Assembly: GCF_009760905.1 (NCBI RefSeq)
Contig: NZ_VIRW01000007.1
Coordinates: 62,001-126,000 of the forward strand
From: Chitinibacter sp. GC72
GTDB taxonomy: Bacteria > Pseudomonadota > Gammaproteobacteria > Burkholderiales > Chitinibacteraceae
Length of the DNA: 64,000 nucleotides
Reading direction: 5' to 3'
Positions 50,491 to 61,027 of this stretch are shown here, piece by piece; position 1 is the stretch's first letter; every line of letters begins with the position of its first letter. The translations under genes were made by a program, and so were the position numbers. The notes under the pieces are model-generated. The model worked only from the letters and a program-made list of their open reading frames with translations. It had not been told where the DNA came from and ran no database searches.

Positions 50491-51504
50491 TCAAGCACCG
50501 TAGCCATTCGGGTTGGCACTTTGCCAGCGCCAGCTGTCATTGCACATATCCTGCAAGGTCTTTTCGGCACGCCAGCCCAGTTGCTCGAAAGCGGCTTGCG
50601 GGTCGGCGTAGCAGGCGGCAATATCGCCAGCGCGGCGGGCGACGATCTCATACGGCACTGCACGATTGGACGCCACTTCAAACGCTTTGACCATATCCAG
50701 CACCGAATAGCCGATGCCCGTACCGAGATTGACAGTGACATTGCCCGGTTTGGTTTGCAGTTTTTGCAGCGCCTTAACGTGCCCCAAGGCCAGATCAACA
50801 ACGTGAATATAGTCGCGCACGCCGGTACCATCCGGCGTTGCATAATCGCCGCCAAACACCGACAATTTTTCGCGTTTGCCAACGGCCACTTGCGTGACAA
50901 ACGGCATCAGATTATTCGGAATACCCTGCGGATCTTCACCAATCAGGCCGCTTTCATGCGCGCCAACGGGATTGAAATAGCGCAGCAGCGCGATATTCCA
51001 GCTCGGATCGGCGACGCGCAAATCGCGCAGCATGTCTTCGATCATCAATTTGCTGCGGCCGTAGGGATTGGTGGCCGAGAGCGGGAAATGCTCCAAAATC
51101 GGCACCGCATGCGGGTCGCCATACACTGTCGCGCTTGATGAAAACACCAGGTTTTTAACGCCAGCAGCCTTCATTGCGTCCAGCAGACGCAGCGTGCCCA
51201 CCACATTGTTATCGTAATATTCCAGCGGCTTGGCGACCGATTCACCCACCGCTTTCCAGCCGGCAAAATGCACCACCGCACTAAACGGGTACTGGGCAAA
51301 AGCGGCATCCATTGCGGCGCGATCTCGGATATCGCCTTCAATGCACAGCACATCGCGCCCGGTAATCGTTTTCAGTCGGTGCAGAACTTCGGGTTTTGAA
51401 TTGTAAAAATTATCAAAAATGACGGGCGTAAAACCCGCTGCGAGCAATTCTATATAGGTATGTGATCCAATATAACCTGCACCGCCAGTTAGCAAGACAT
51501 ACAT
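50491..51504 (-). CDS. galE: UDP-glucose 4-epimerase
   Basis: 337 residues. The NAD-binding start [20 protein letters not shown], the Ser of SSSATVYG and the YxxxK pair in NPYGRSK are all present. It interconverts UDP-glucose and UDP-galactose for surface glycans. The frame is open from 51528, but homologues start at the ATG at 51504. It stands alone; the region before lptG on the same strand shows no clear shared promoter. Confidence 0.95.
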   Translation of the reverse strand: MYVLLTGGAGYIGSHTYIELLAAGFTPVIFDNFYNSKPEVLHRLKTITGRDVLCIEGDIRDRAAMDAAFAQYPFSAVVHFAGWKAVGESVAKPLEYYDNNVVGTLRLLDAMKAAGVKNLVFSSSATVYGDPHAVPILEHFPLSATNPYGRSKLMIEDMLRDLRVADPSWNIALLRYFNPVGAHESGLIGEDPQGIPNNLMPFVTQVAVGKREKLSVFGGDYATPDGTGVRDYIHVVDLALGHVKALQKLQTKPGNVTVNLGTGIGYSVLDMVKAFEVASNRAVPYEIVARRAGDIAACYADPQAAFEQLGWRAEKTLQDMCNDSWRWQSANPNGYGA

Positions 51505-51665
51505 AGCAAGGGTATCCATCCAACTCAAAGAATATATAAAGTACCAGCGGCGAGTGGGGCGTGACCCTGGGCTAGATCAAAAATAGCCAAGCTGCTTCGC
51601 CGTGCCCGGAAATTTGTGTTCAGCGACTTATCACCGCTCATCCAGCGACAGCGCATGAAATACGC

Positions 51666-52739
51666 TCAACCTTTTTCCTGCCGCCACAAAAAGTAAATCG
51701 CCAGCATCGACAAGCCCAGCGTTGGCAGGGCCGCAGCCAGCAAAGGCGGCAGCTGATAAAGCTCGCCAATGTGGCTCATCATCTGGTTAACAAAATTAAA
51801 CGAAACGCCCAGCAAAATGCCGAGAAAGATTTTCATGCCGACATTGCCGCTGCGGCGCTGGCTTAAGGCAAAGGGCAAGGCGATCAGCATCATGGCCAGA
51901 CAGGCAAAGGGATAGAAAATCTTGGCCCACAGCGCCAGTTCATAGCGCGTCGTACTTTGCTTATTGTCTTTCAGATGCTCAACATACTGCTGCAAAGCCT
52001 GCACCGACATATCTTTGGGCTTGATCATCAGCACAGCCAGCATCTTCGGGTCCACCTGCGTTGCCCACGGCATACTGCCAGCGCGCGTCACCGACACCGA
52101 ATCGGCCAGAAAACGCGTTTGTGTCACGTCTTCGAGCTGCCACATCCCGTTGCCCTGATAACGGCCACCTTGCGCATCAATGATTTTCAGCAATTTATGC
52201 TGATTGTCATGCACATAAATCCGCAAGGCTTGCAGGCTTAAATCGGACTGCATGGCGGAGACATTGATAATTTCCTGATTATTTTTCAGCCATACGCCAG
52301 AGCGAAAGCGCCCGAATAGCACCGACTCTTTGGCCGCCACCTGATAGCGCGTGGCCGCGTCATTGCTTAAAGGTGCAATATATTCGCCGATGGCAAAAGT
52401 CAAACCACCAAACAGTAAGCCGGCAGCCAGCAGCCAGCGGCAAATGCGCAAAATAGACACACCGGCAGCGCGCATCACGGTAATTTGCGAGCTATCGGCC
52501 AGGCTGGACAAGGCAAAAATACCGCCAATCAGCAAGGACACCGGCAGTAATTCATAGGCGCGGGCCGGGGAGCTGAGCAAGACATACACCAGCGCATGCC
52601 CGAACTGATAGCTGCCCTTGCCCACATCGCGTAGCTCGCCGATCAAGTCAAAAAAGACAAACAAGCCAAACAGCACCAGCAAGGCCAGCAGCACATGCCA
52701 GGCGATGGTAGAAACGACATAACGGCCCATGCGATTCAT
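51666..52739 (-). CDS. lptG: LPS export permease LptG
   Basis: 357 residues of the YjgP/YjgQ family: three N-terminal and three C-terminal membrane helices around a periplasmic jelly-roll (about 130-260). With LptF and the LptB ATPase it extracts LPS from the inner membrane. The start lies one base after the lptF stop, so the two form an operon. This lptFG pair divergent from pepA-holC-valS is the usual order in betaproteobacteria. Confidence 0.93.
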   Translation of the reverse strand: MNRMGRYVVSTIAWHVLLALLVLFGLFVFFDLIGELRDVGKGSYQFGHALVYVLLSSPARAYELLPVSLLIGGIFALSSLADSSQITVMRAAGVSILRICRWLLAAGLLFGGLTFAIGEYIAPLSNDAATRYQVAAKESVLFGRFRSGVWLKNNQEIINVSAMQSDLSLQALRIYVHDNQHKLLKIIDAQGGRYQGNGMWQLEDVTQTRFLADSVSVTRAGSMPWATQVDPKMLAVLMIKPKDMSVQALQQYVEHLKDNKQSTTRYELALWAKIFYPFACLAMMLIALPFALSQRRSGNVGMKIFLGILLGVSFNFVNQMMSHIGELYQLPPLLAAALPTLGLSMLAIYFLWRQEKG

Positions 52740-52740
52740 G

Positions 52741-53802
52741 TTAAGCCCTCACCTTGCTGCGCCAGCGGTAAAGCAGCAGCGTCAGGAGCGCCGCCAGCAC
52801 ATGCAGCGGCCACATGCCGATCAGACCGGGAATTTTTTCGGTGGCAATCCATGCTTGCAAGACGTTAATCGCGTTGTAATAAGAGAAAGCCAGCAAAGCG
52901 GCAAATAGCAAATTGAACGAGCGCCCGCCGCGCGGGTTGGCAAAGGCCAGCGGGATGGCAGCCAGCATCAGTATCAGCGCCTGAATCGGCAAAGCCATAC
53001 GCCAATGCAGCTCGGCCCAGGCTTGCGGGCTTAGGTTTTCCAGCAACTGGGGCGTTTTCATCGCCTCGATGGCTGGGCTGACCAGCGGTTTGCTGGGCAC
53101 ATCAATGCGGATTTTACCCGTTTCAAAGGTCAGAATATCGTACTGCGGGCTACCCGGAATGGCCTGATACGCGGTGGCATTTTTCAGCCACATCCAGCGG
53201 TCGCCCTGCTCGTCGATTTCCATCCCACCCTGATCGGCCAGAATGGTCGAGATCTTGCCGTTCTGGCGAATCTGCAAAAATACATTCTCACCCAGCCCAC
53301 GCTCGGCGGAAAAATTCTCGATGAAATACACCCGGTCAGCGCCGCGCGACTCACGAAAAACACCGGGAGCAACCTGGGTGACTTCCTGATTGCTCAGGCT
53401 GGCTTCGCGATATTCCTTGCCTTTGAGCTGCGCCCAGGGCGACACCCCCAGCGAAAGCGCGCCAATCAGCAACACCACAGGCAGGCCCATCGTCAGCACC
53501 GGGCCAATAAAGTCATAAATCGAGCGTCCGGCCGAAAACCAGACAAACATTTCGTGATCTTTCCATAGCCGGGTAATCACCGACAAAATGGTAATAAACA
53601 GCATTAGCGAAAACAGCAGCGGCAGATAGCGCACGGCGGTAAAGCCCATCACGGCCCACACAGCCGAGCTGGCCAACGCGCCCAGCGCAGCTTCGCCAAG
53701 CAGGCGTACCACTTGCGAGGTCATGACGATCAGCAATAACACTATGAACAGGCCAAAGGCCATCCAGGTCATTTCATGAATCAGGGTTTTGCGAAACAGC
53801 AT
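52741..53802 (-). CDS. lptF: LPS export permease LptF
   Basis: About 353 residues of the YjgP/YjgQ family with six membrane helices and a central periplasmic domain (about 120-255). It begins MLFRKTLIHEMTWMAFG. The frame is open from 53856; the ATG at 53802 gives the family's normal N-terminus. It is divergent from pepA, with 189 bp between the two starts that should hold both promoters. Confidence 0.93.
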   Translation of the reverse strand: MLFRKTLIHEMTWMAFGLFIVLLLIVMTSQVVRLLGEAALGALASSAVWAVMGFTAVRYLPLLFSLMLFITILSVITRLWKDHEMFVWFSAGRSIYDFIGPVLTMGLPVVLLIGALSLGVSPWAQLKGKEYREASLSNQEVTQVAPGVFRESRGADRVYFIENFSAERGLGENVFLQIRQNGKISTILADQGGMEIDEQGDRWMWLKNATAYQAIPGSPQYDILTFETGKIRIDVPSKPLVSPAIEAMKTPQLLENLSPQAWAELHWRMALPIQALILMLAAIPLAFANPRGGRSFNLLFAALLAFSYYNAINVLQAWIATEKIPGLIGMWPLHVLAALLTLLLYRWRSKVRA

Positions 53803-53991
53803 TGCCAAATAGGAATCCAAAAGTTTGCCCGCAAGGCGGGCAATTAATGTAAGCACGCCACAGACAGCTCATACAGTGCGCGGCCAGCGAGATACCGATG
53901 TTTGCCAGGCCAGCTGAGATTTGTCTTTTGACTTGGGCGAAGTGTAAGTGAATAATCGATTCATTCTTAGAAAATGAGCCCGGAGCGCCCC

Positions 53992-55455
53992 ATGGAATTT
54001 ACCATAGTTTCCCCCTTACCCGAGTCTGCCGACTGCCTGGTATTGCCTGTTTGCGGTGAAAAACTGCCCGCACAAGGCAAAGAGCTCGATACCGTGGCTG
54101 GCGGTATTTTAAGTCAGGCAATCAAAGATGGCGAATTGGCCGCCAAAGCAGCGTCGGTTCTGGCGCTGGGATTGCCTGCGGGTTTGGGCTTTAAGCGCGT
54201 GATTCTGGTGCAATTGGGCAAAGAGCCGAACGAGAAAATCGTTCGCGACAGCGCACGCGCGCTGGCCAAAGCGCTGATTGCCAGCCAGAACCAGACCGCA
54301 TGCATTGCACTCTCGGCAGCGGGCTACAAAAAACAGGATCAAAAAGCCACCGCGCAAGAAGTCGTCAACGCGCTGATGCTCGAAATTTACCGTTTTGATC
54401 AATTCAAATCGGATGCGGCACCTGCGCCCAAACTCGAACTCGTCAGCCTGCTCGCGCCGAAAAAAGGCGATATCGACGAGATTGAAGCCGGTCTGGTTTA
54501 CGGTTTGGCACTGGGCCACGGCATGAATCTGACGCGCGATCTGGGCAATTTGCCACCGAATGTCTGCACACCGGATTATCTGGCTGCCACGGCACAGCAC
54601 TTGGCGCATACCTATGATTTCTCTTGCCATGTCTTGGAGCAAGAAGAACTCGAAACGCTGAAAATGGGCTCGTTCCTTGCGGTGGCCAAAGGCTCGACTG
54701 TACCGCCCAAATTTATCGTAATGGAATATCACAACGCCGATAAAAAACAAAAACCGGTCGCACTCGTTGGCAAAGGTATCACCTTTGATTCAGGCGGTAT
54801 TTCTCTGAAGCCCGGCGAGGGCATGGACGAGATGAAATACGATATGTGCGGCGCAGCAACCGTACTGGGCGTTTTCCGTGCCGTGGCCGAGCTGGATCTG
54901 AAGATCAATCTGGTCGGCATTATCCCTGCTTGTGAGAACATGCCCGCAGGCAATGCGGTAAAACCGGGCGATATCGTCACCAGCATGAGTGGCCAGACGA
55001 TTGAGATTCTGAACACCGACGCCGAAGGCCGCCTGATCTTGTGCGATGCGCTCACCTATGTGCAGCGTTTCGAGCCTGCCGTGATCATTGATATTGCCAC
55101 ACTGACCGGCGCGTGCATTATTGCGCTCGGCCACACCACCACCGGTCTGTTTGCCAACGACGATGATCTGGCCGACGCGCTGCTCGTCGCATCGAAAGAA
55201 TCTGATGACAAGGCTTGGCGCTTACCGCTGTTTGACGAATACCAGGAGCAGCTCAAATCCAATTTTGCCGACATGGCCAATATTGGTGGCCGTCCAGCCG
55301 GTTCAATCACCGCTGCGGCCTTCCTCTCGTGCTTTGTCAAAGAGCAAAAATGGGCGCACTTGGACATCGCCGGTACGGCATGGAAATCGGGCGCGGCTAA
55401 AGGCGCAACCGGTCGCCCGGTTCCACTTCTCTTGCAATACCTCGCCACACTGTAA
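53992..55455 (+). CDS. pepA: Leucyl aminopeptidase
   Basis: About 487 residues. The M17 signature NTDAEGRLILCDAL is present, together with the upstream metal Lys and Asp in GKGITFDSGGISLK. An N-terminal regulatory domain precedes the two-metal catalytic half. It removes N-terminal residues from peptides; in E. coli PepA also binds DNA. CGGAG precedes the ATG at 53992; the frame is open from 53974. holC follows after 70 bp. Confidence 0.95.
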   Translation: MEFTIVSPLPESADCLVLPVCGEKLPAQGKELDTVAGGILSQAIKDGELAAKAASVLALGLPAGLGFKRVILVQLGKEPNEKIVRDSARALAKALIASQNQTACIALSAAGYKKQDQKATAQEVVNALMLEIYRFDQFKSDAAPAPKLELVSLLAPKKGDIDEIEAGLVYGLALGHGMNLTRDLGNLPPNVCTPDYLAATAQHLAHTYDFSCHVLEQEELETLKMGSFLAVAKGSTVPPKFIVMEYHNADKKQKPVALVGKGITFDSGGISLKPGEGMDEMKYDMCGAATVLGVFRAVAELDLKINLVGIIPACENMPAGNAVKPGDIVTSMSGQTIEILNTDAEGRLILCDALTYVQRFEPAVIIDIATLTGACIIALGHTTTGLFANDDDLADALLVASKESDDKAWRLPLFDEYQEQLKSNFADMANIGGRPAGSITAAAFLSCFVKEQKWAHLDIAGTAWKSGAAKGATGRPVPLLLQYLATL

Positions 55456-55525
55456 GGAATTAGGTGCAAGGAGAGAGGAATCAAGGCTTTACGCCTCACA
55501 CCTCACACCTTGCCCCTTACATCAC

Positions 55526-55981
55526 ATGACTGACATCACGTTTTACTTTAATGTGCGTTCCCGCGAAACGGCGCTGTGCCAGCTCGCGGGCAAGGCGCTC
55601 GCGGCGGGCAAATCGATCTGCATCCTGACCGGCTCGCCCGCCGCGTCGCAAGTACTTGATCGCCTGCTGTGGGAAATTCCGGCTACCGGCTTTTTGCCGC
55701 ATTGCAGCTTTGACGCAGCCATCGCCGAGCAAACACCGATTATTCTGGATCATCGCGTCGAGCTGATGCGCGCGCGCGATGTATTATTCAACTGGACTGA
55801 GCACGTTGCACCGCGCTTTGGCGAATTTGGCCGCCTGATTGAAATTGTGGATAGCGACGAAGCACTGCGTCTAGCGGCCCGCCAGCGCTGGGCCGCTTAT
55901 AAACAGCTGGGCTTTAGCCCGAACGCAACGGATATGACATCACCAAGCGATGTCGCAGCCAACCCATCCAGGAGCGATTGA
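55526..55981 (+). CDS. holC: DNA polymerase III chi subunit
   Basis: 151 residues. It begins MTDITFYFNV, with LLWEIPATGFLPHC and QTPIIL blocks typical of HolC. Chi links the clamp loader to single-strand-binding protein. The frame is open much further upstream inside pepA, but the family starts here and the pepA-holC-valS order is standard. The extra C-terminal about 10 residues are not conserved in the family. Confidence 0.92.
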   Translation: MTDITFYFNVRSRETALCQLAGKALAAGKSICILTGSPAASQVLDRLLWEIPATGFLPHCSFDAAIAEQTPIILDHRVELMRARDVLFNWTEHVAPRFGEFGRLIEIVDSDEALRLAARQRWAAYKQLGFSPNATDMTSPSDVAANPSRSD

Positions 55982-55985
55982 AATC

Positions 55986-57764
55986 GTGGCCGACCAGAAG
56001 CAAACCCCGAATAACGACTCGGTAAACCCGCTCTTCAATAAAATGGACGCGCTGATGGCCCGCCACCGCAATGGCCCGGCTGCCAGCCTAGATGACATTC
56101 CGGTACTGACCGAAGTTGCCCCCAAAACCATACCCAGCCTGTTTGATGTGGTCGATGATATTCCGTCGCTCACCGACGTGGTTGAGCCCAATCTGGCGGA
56201 CAAAATTGCCAGTTTGGAGCTCGAATGGGGGATAGATCATCAGGATAGCGACATTACGCATCCGGAACCAGAGCAGGCTGCGGTCAGCCGCAAACCACAG
56301 GCCTTGATGATTGACCCGCTGCCGTTTCAAGCCTCGCCAGCCAAGAACCATGACGAAGTACCAACTGTCCAGCAAGCCTTGGCAGCGCAGCCAGTAGCCA
56401 TTCCACGCCCCAGCGCGGCAAAGCCCCTGCTGGGCGGCATCAAGCCCAAACCCGAGCCCGTCTTTCTTGACCTGCCCATGCTTGACCTTGAAGCACTCAA
56501 GCAGGAGCACAACCCGGACCTGATCGAACTACCCACGCTACCGAGCACGACGCGGCGCGATCTGGTTAGCAGCAGCGAACACCAGTTTCTGGCCAGCGAT
56601 CTGGTGCTGCCGCTGGAGCCCTTGCCCGAAGCGACACCAGCCGACACCGACTTCACACAAGCACTGGCCGAAGCCAGCCTGGCTGCAGCGGAAGTACCGC
56701 ATCTGGATCTGGACGCCATCCTCAGCCTCAATCGCAGCGAGCAAGTCGAGCCTACCGAGTCGATCGCCCAACCAGACAGTGCGCCAGCTTCTGCGGTCAT
56801 CGCTAACAGCAATGTGAACGAAGCCCCACGTGCCCCGGTATCCAGCGAAGCTGAGTCGCTTGCAGAGCAAGCCGCGCCAGCTCAAACACTCGCGCTCCCC
56901 GATCCGGAAGATGCGGCTCCAGAAAGCGCGGATAGGGATGACACGGGCAGTGTTGCCGCCGTTGCAGCCGAGTCGACGCTTGCAACCCTGGAGCTGGACA
57001 CCGAACCCGCCCATCTTGAGACCGCCCACCTTGAAACCACCCAGATTGAGCCAAACCCGCAAGCAGACCTTGACGAGCAGGTTGATGAAAACCCAGCGAG
57101 CAATCCGGAAGATGTAGAGCTGCAGTATATCGATCTGCACCTGAGCGACGATGGCGATGCCCCAGAAACAGACGAGTTCAATGCGCAAGATCATCGGGCT
57201 GGCGAGCCGCAAGACCTGCACAGCATCCCCTCCCCCACGCTGCGTCACAGCGATGAGCACAGCGCGGCCGAGCTGATTGTGTATGGTCGGCACGATGAAT
57301 CGCTACCGGTCGTGATTGATCTGGACGCCGACGAAGCTGAATGGCCAACCGCCAGCGATGAGATCGGCCAACCTGCAATCCCCTTGACGGCCAGCGTGGC
57401 TCTATCGGAGGAATGGCAGGATACCGTACCAGCCCAAGCCACCACCGATACCGACACTGCAGTGGGTATAGCCGTAGAAGCAATAGCTAATAACACCCAG
57501 GAAGCAATACCCACAATAAGTCAGGAACTGGATCAGAATGCCGTCGCCGAAATCACCGCCATCGTTGGCGCCCAATTGGCAATCGATATTGCCAGCGAAG
57601 TTGAGCAGCTCACAAAGCAGCATTTCAGCGCACTGATGAACCAGCTCTACGGCGAAACGCTGCGCAAACTCACCGAAGAAATCAGCCGCGATCTCGAAGC
57701 GCATCTCGCACCGCGCATCGCCGAGCTGGTTGATAACGAATTGCGCAGCAAGGGTTTGCTGTGA
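55986..57764 (+). CDS. Large acidic low-complexity protein between holC and valS
   Basis: About 592 residues from the GTG at 55986, which has AGGAG about ten bases upstream; an ATG at 55950 would overlap holC. Composition is strongly Glu, Asp, Ala, Pro and Thr; most of the middle (about 90-480) looks disordered, with repeats such as HLETAHLETTQIEP. Only the ends look structured: an N-terminal block around NPLFNKMDALMARHR with repeated IP(S/V)L(T/F)(D/E)V, and a helical C-terminus (about 520-592). A palindromic repeat is translated near residues 493-510. I do not recognise a function; the C-terminal helices may oligomerise. Confidence 0.7.
   Translation: MADQKQTPNNDSVNPLFNKMDALMARHRNGPAASLDDIPVLTEVAPKTIPSLFDVVDDIPSLTDVVEPNLADKIASLELEWGIDHQDSDITHPEPEQAAVSRKPQALMIDPLPFQASPAKNHDEVPTVQQALAAQPVAIPRPSAAKPLLGGIKPKPEPVFLDLPMLDLEALKQEHNPDLIELPTLPSTTRRDLVSSSEHQFLASDLVLPLEPLPEATPADTDFTQALAEASLAAAEVPHLDLDAILSLNRSEQVEPTESIAQPDSAPASAVIANSNVNEAPRAPVSSEAESLAEQAAPAQTLALPDPEDAAPESADRDDTGSVAAVAAESTLATLELDTEPAHLETAHLETTQIEPNPQADLDEQVDENPASNPEDVELQYIDLHLSDDGDAPETDEFNAQDHRAGEPQDLHSIPSPTLRHSDEHSAAELIVYGRHDESLPVVIDLDADEAEWPTASDEIGQPAIPLTASVALSEEWQDTVPAQATTDTDTAVGIAVEAIANNTQEAIPTISQELDQNAVAEITAIVGAQLAIDIASEVEQLTKQHFSALMNQLYGETLRKLTEEISRDLEAHLAPRIAELVDNELRSKGLL
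57462..57514. repeat. Palindromic element translated within the acidic protein
   Basis: GTGGGTATAGC (57462-57472) and GCAATACCCAC (57504-57514), arms 10/11, 53 bp. In frame it encodes about VGIAVEAIANNTQEAIPT, at the border of the disordered middle and the helical C-terminus. Confidence 0.7.
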
Positions 57765-57772
57765 CGCACGAA

Positions 57773-57888
57773 GCGTGAGGCGTGAGGCGTGAGGCGTGAG
57801 GCGTGAGGCGTGAGGCGTGAGGCGTGAGGCGTGAGGCGTGAGGCGTGAGGCGTGAGGCGTGAGGCGTGAGGCGTGAGGCGTGAGGCGT
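57773..57888. repeat. Heptanucleotide tandem array GCGTGAG, 16 copies plus four bases
   Basis: Sixteen exact copies of the 7-mer run from 57773 to 57884, followed by GCGT. The array starts eight bases after the stop of the acidic protein gene and ends about 170 bp before valS. Perfect repeats of this length are prone to slippage, so the copy number probably varies between strains. Confidence 0.95.
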
Positions 57889-57907
57889 TCAGATTGTAAA
57901 AATAGCA

Positions 57908-57960
57908 GGGTATTGCCCTGAAAGACTTATTTTATAAAGTCCGTATCAATATACATCCCA
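57908..57960. repeat. Palindromic element, degenerate intergenic copy before valS
   Basis: One good arm GGGTATTGCCCTG (57908-57920) and a decayed partner (CAATATACATCCC, about 57948-57960), with an inner GACTT / AAAGTC pair. It lies between the tandem array and valS. Confidence 0.45.
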
Positions 57961-58059
57961 ACATCATTCAGAAAATACACCTCGCACCTCACACCTTACT
58001 CCTCACCCGCTCACTTCACGTATAATCTGCGGTTTCGCGTTTAATTCGAGCACGCCGCC

Positions 58060-60876
58060 ATGGAACTCGCCAAGAGCTTCGAGCCACAGAATATTGAATC
58101 CCGCTGGTACCCGTTCTGGGAAAGCCAGGGTTATTTCCAGCCAAGTATGGACCTCGCCCGCGAGGCCTTTTGTATCCAATTGCCACCGCCGAACGTCACC
58201 GGCACTTTGCACATGGGCCATGCGTTCAATCAAACGATTATGGACGGCCTGACGCGCTACCACCGTATGCGCGGCGACAACACTTTATGGTTGCCAGGCA
58301 CTGACCACGCGGGTATCGCGACGCAAATCGTCGTTGAGCGCAAACTCGACGCGCAAGGTGTTTCGCGCCACGACTTGGGTCGCGCCGCCTTCCTCGAAAA
58401 AGTGTGGGAATGGAAAAAAGAATCAGGCGACACGATCACCAGCCAGATGCGCCGCATGGGCTCGTCGGTCGATTGGAGCCGCGAATACTTCACGATGGAC
58501 GACAAAATGTCGACCGCCGTCATCGAAGCTTTTGTGCGCTTGTATGAAGAAGGCCTGATTTACCGTGGCAAACGCCTGTCGAACTGGGATGCCAAACTGG
58601 GCACCGCGATTTCTGATCTGGAAGTGATTTCCGAAGAAGAAAACGGCCATATGTGGCATATCAAATACCCAGTGGTCGGCTCGAATGAATTCATCACCGT
58701 CGCGACAACGCGTCCAGAAACGCTGCTCGGCGACGTGGCCGTGGCGATTGCGCCGGACGACGAGCGCTTCCTGCACCTCGTTGGCAAACAAGTTGAGTTA
58801 CCGCTGACGGGCCGTACCATTCCCGTGATTGCCGACGAATACGTCGATAAAGAATTCGGTACTGGTTTTGTCAAAATCACGCCAGCGCACGACTTTAACG
58901 ACTACCAAGTGGGTAAGCGCCATAACACGCAGCTGATCAATGTGATGAGCTTGCAAGCAACCATCCTCGCCAAAGCGCAAGTATTCAGCTTTGACGGCGC
59001 AAGCTTGGGCAGCGTTGAATTGCCAGCCGCCTACGCCGGTTTGACGACCGCACAAGCGCGTAAAGCGATGCTCGCTGACTTGGAAGCACAAGGCTTGTTG
59101 CTGGATACCAAACCGCACAAACTGATGGTGCCACGTGGCGACCGTACTGGCACGGTGATCGAGCCATTGCTGACCGACCAATGGTTTATGGCGATGAGCA
59201 AGGCCGACGAAAACGGCCAAAGCATTACCGATAAAGCGCTCGAAGCCGTGCATAGCGGCGAAGTGCAATTTGTACCGGGCGACTGGGTGAACACCTATAA
59301 CGCATGGCTGAACAATATCCAAGATTGGTGTATTTCACGCCAATTGTGGTGGGGCCATCAAATCCCAGCTTGGTACGACGAAGACGGCCAAGTGTACGTA
59401 GCGCGCACCGAAGCTGAAGCCGTTGCCAAAGCCGGTGGTAAGGCAGTAACGCGCGATAACGACGTACTCGACACGTGGTTTAGCTCGGCGATGGTGCCAT
59501 TCTCTAGCCACGGCTGGCCGAACGAGACGCCGGATCTGCAAGCCTTCCTGCCTTCATCGGTGCTAGTGACCGGCTACGACATTATTTTCTTCTGGGTGGC
59601 CCGGATGATTATGATGACCAAGCACTTCACCGGCAAAGTACCGTTCAAACACGTGTACATCCACGGTCTGGTGCGCGATGCCGAAGGCAATAAGATGTCG
59701 AAATCTGAAGGCAATGTGCTTGATCCGGTCGATTTGATCGACGGTATCGCGCTTGAGCCTTTGCTGGAAAAACGCACCACCGGTCTGCGTCGCCCAGAAA
59801 ACGCGCCAAAAGTGGCGGCGAAAACGGCGAAAGAATTCCCGGACGGCATTCCAGCCTATGGCGTTGATGCGCTGCGCTTTACGTTTGCGTCGTTGGCGTC
59901 TTTGGGCCGCTCGATCAACTTCGACCAGAAACGCTGCGATGGCTATCGCAACTTCTGCAACAAAATCTGGAACGCGACGCGTTTCGTGATGATGAACGTC
60001 GAAGGCAAAGATTGCGGCTTAGAGGATGGCGCAGAACTCGAATATAGCTTCCCAGATTTGTGGATTATTGGCCGCCTGCAAGAAGCGGAAGCGACGATCA
60101 CGCAAGCGCTCGACACTTTCCGTTTCGACTTGGCTGCACAAGCAATCTACGAATTCGTCTGGAATGAATACTGCGACTGGTATATCGAGCTAGCCAAGGT
60201 ATCTACTCAGTTTGGTACAGATACCCAGCAGCGCGCTGCGCGTCGCACTTTGATTCGCGTGCTCGAAACCATCCTGCGCCTTGCGCATCCGATCATGCCT
60301 TTCATTACCGAAGAGCTGTGGCAAACCGTTGCGCCGCTCGCCGGCAAGAAAGACAGCGATTCGCTGATGACGGCGAAATGGCCAGTGGCTGATTTGAGCA
60401 AAGTGAACGCCCAAGCGAACACTAAAGTTGAAACGCTGAAAGCCTTGGCGTTTGCGGCGCGTAATCTGCGCGGCGAAATGGGTCTGTCGCCTGCGGTGAA
60501 AGTGCCGATGTTCTTGGAAGGCTCGCCAGAGATGGCCGAGTTTGCGCCGTATCTGAAGCCATTGGCCAAATTGTCGGAAGTGAATATCGTCGCTAGCCTG
60601 CCAGCGGGTGACGCACCAGTCGCAGTCGCAGCGAGCGCCTTGGGCACGACGCGCATGATGTTGGTCGTTGAAGTCGATAAAGCAGCGGAAACCGCGCGCG
60701 TGAGCAAAGAAATCGGCAAAACCACCGACGCCCGCGAGAAGCTCGTCGCCAAGCTGGAAAAACCGGGTTACACCGACAAAGCGCCAGCGCACTTGGTCGA
60801 GAAAGACCGCGCGCAACTGGCTGAGTTAGACGATAAACTCGCCAAGCTCAATGCACAGCTGGCCAAACTGAAGTAA
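58060..60876 (+). CDS. valS: Valyl-tRNA synthetase
   Basis: 938 residues. The class I signatures are HMGH (51-54, in the [10 protein letters not shown] context) and KMSKS (545-549). An editing domain lies between them, and the anticodon-binding domain and a C-terminal coiled coil (about 875-938) follow. It charges tRNA-Val and clears mischarged threonine. Codon use is biased as in highly expressed genes. The region upstream carries the heptamer array and a degenerate palindrome, so the promoter must lie in or just after them. Confidence 0.97.
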   Translation: MELAKSFEPQNIESRWYPFWESQGYFQPSMDLAREAFCIQLPPPNVTGTLHMGHAFNQTIMDGLTRYHRMRGDNTLWLPGTDHAGIATQIVVERKLDAQGVSRHDLGRAAFLEKVWEWKKESGDTITSQMRRMGSSVDWSREYFTMDDKMSTAVIEAFVRLYEEGLIYRGKRLSNWDAKLGTAISDLEVISEEENGHMWHIKYPVVGSNEFITVATTRPETLLGDVAVAIAPDDERFLHLVGKQVELPLTGRTIPVIADEYVDKEFGTGFVKITPAHDFNDYQVGKRHNTQLINVMSLQATILAKAQVFSFDGASLGSVELPAAYAGLTTAQARKAMLADLEAQGLLLDTKPHKLMVPRGDRTGTVIEPLLTDQWFMAMSKADENGQSITDKALEAVHSGEVQFVPGDWVNTYNAWLNNIQDWCISRQLWWGHQIPAWYDEDGQVYVARTEAEAVAKAGGKAVTRDNDVLDTWFSSAMVPFSSHGWPNETPDLQAFLPSSVLVTGYDIIFFWVARMIMMTKHFTGKVPFKHVYIHGLVRDAEGNKMSKSEGNVLDPVDLIDGIALEPLLEKRTTGLRRPENAPKVAAKTAKEFPDGIPAYGVDALRFTFASLASLGRSINFDQKRCDGYRNFCNKIWNATRFVMMNVEGKDCGLEDGAELEYSFPDLWIIGRLQEAEATITQALDTFRFDLAAQAIYEFVWNEYCDWYIELAKVSTQFGTDTQQRAARRTLIRVLETILRLAHPIMPFITEELWQTVAPLAGKKDSDSLMTAKWPVADLSKVNAQANTKVETLKALAFAARNLRGEMGLSPAVKVPMFLEGSPEMAEFAPYLKPLAKLSEVNIVASLPAGDAPVAVAASALGTTRMMLVVEVDKAAETARVSKEIGKTTDAREKLVAKLEKPGYTDKAPAHLVEKDRAQLAELDDKLAKLNAQLAKLK

Positions 60877-60888
60877 TCTGCCCCATCC

Positions 60889-60912
60889 CACAGCGACCTT
60901 CGGGTCGCTGTG
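60889..60912 (+). terminator. UUCG-loop hairpin after valS
   Basis: Perfect 10-bp stem CACAGCGACC / GGTCGCTGTG closed by a TTCG loop, 13 bp after the valS stop. The following CTTCCTCC is pyrimidine-rich but not a T run. Confidence 0.7.
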
Positions 60913-61027
60913 CTTCCTCCCGAGACACTTTCGGCCTTTTGCGTCGAATCTGCTTCTCGCCCTTCCCGTCTCATACTATATTTGATTACCCTTCAAACCT
61001 TACGCCTTACAGGACTTCACCCTGCTC

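Noticed and set aside
56538-57293. Minus-strand frame (251 codons) opposite the acidic protein gene
   Set aside because: Trp/Gly/Arg-rich mirror of acidic low-complexity coding DNA. The plus frame has a ribosome-binding site and sensible ends.
57773-57888. CRISPR array
   Set aside because: Head-to-tail 7-mers without spacers; a simple tandem repeat.
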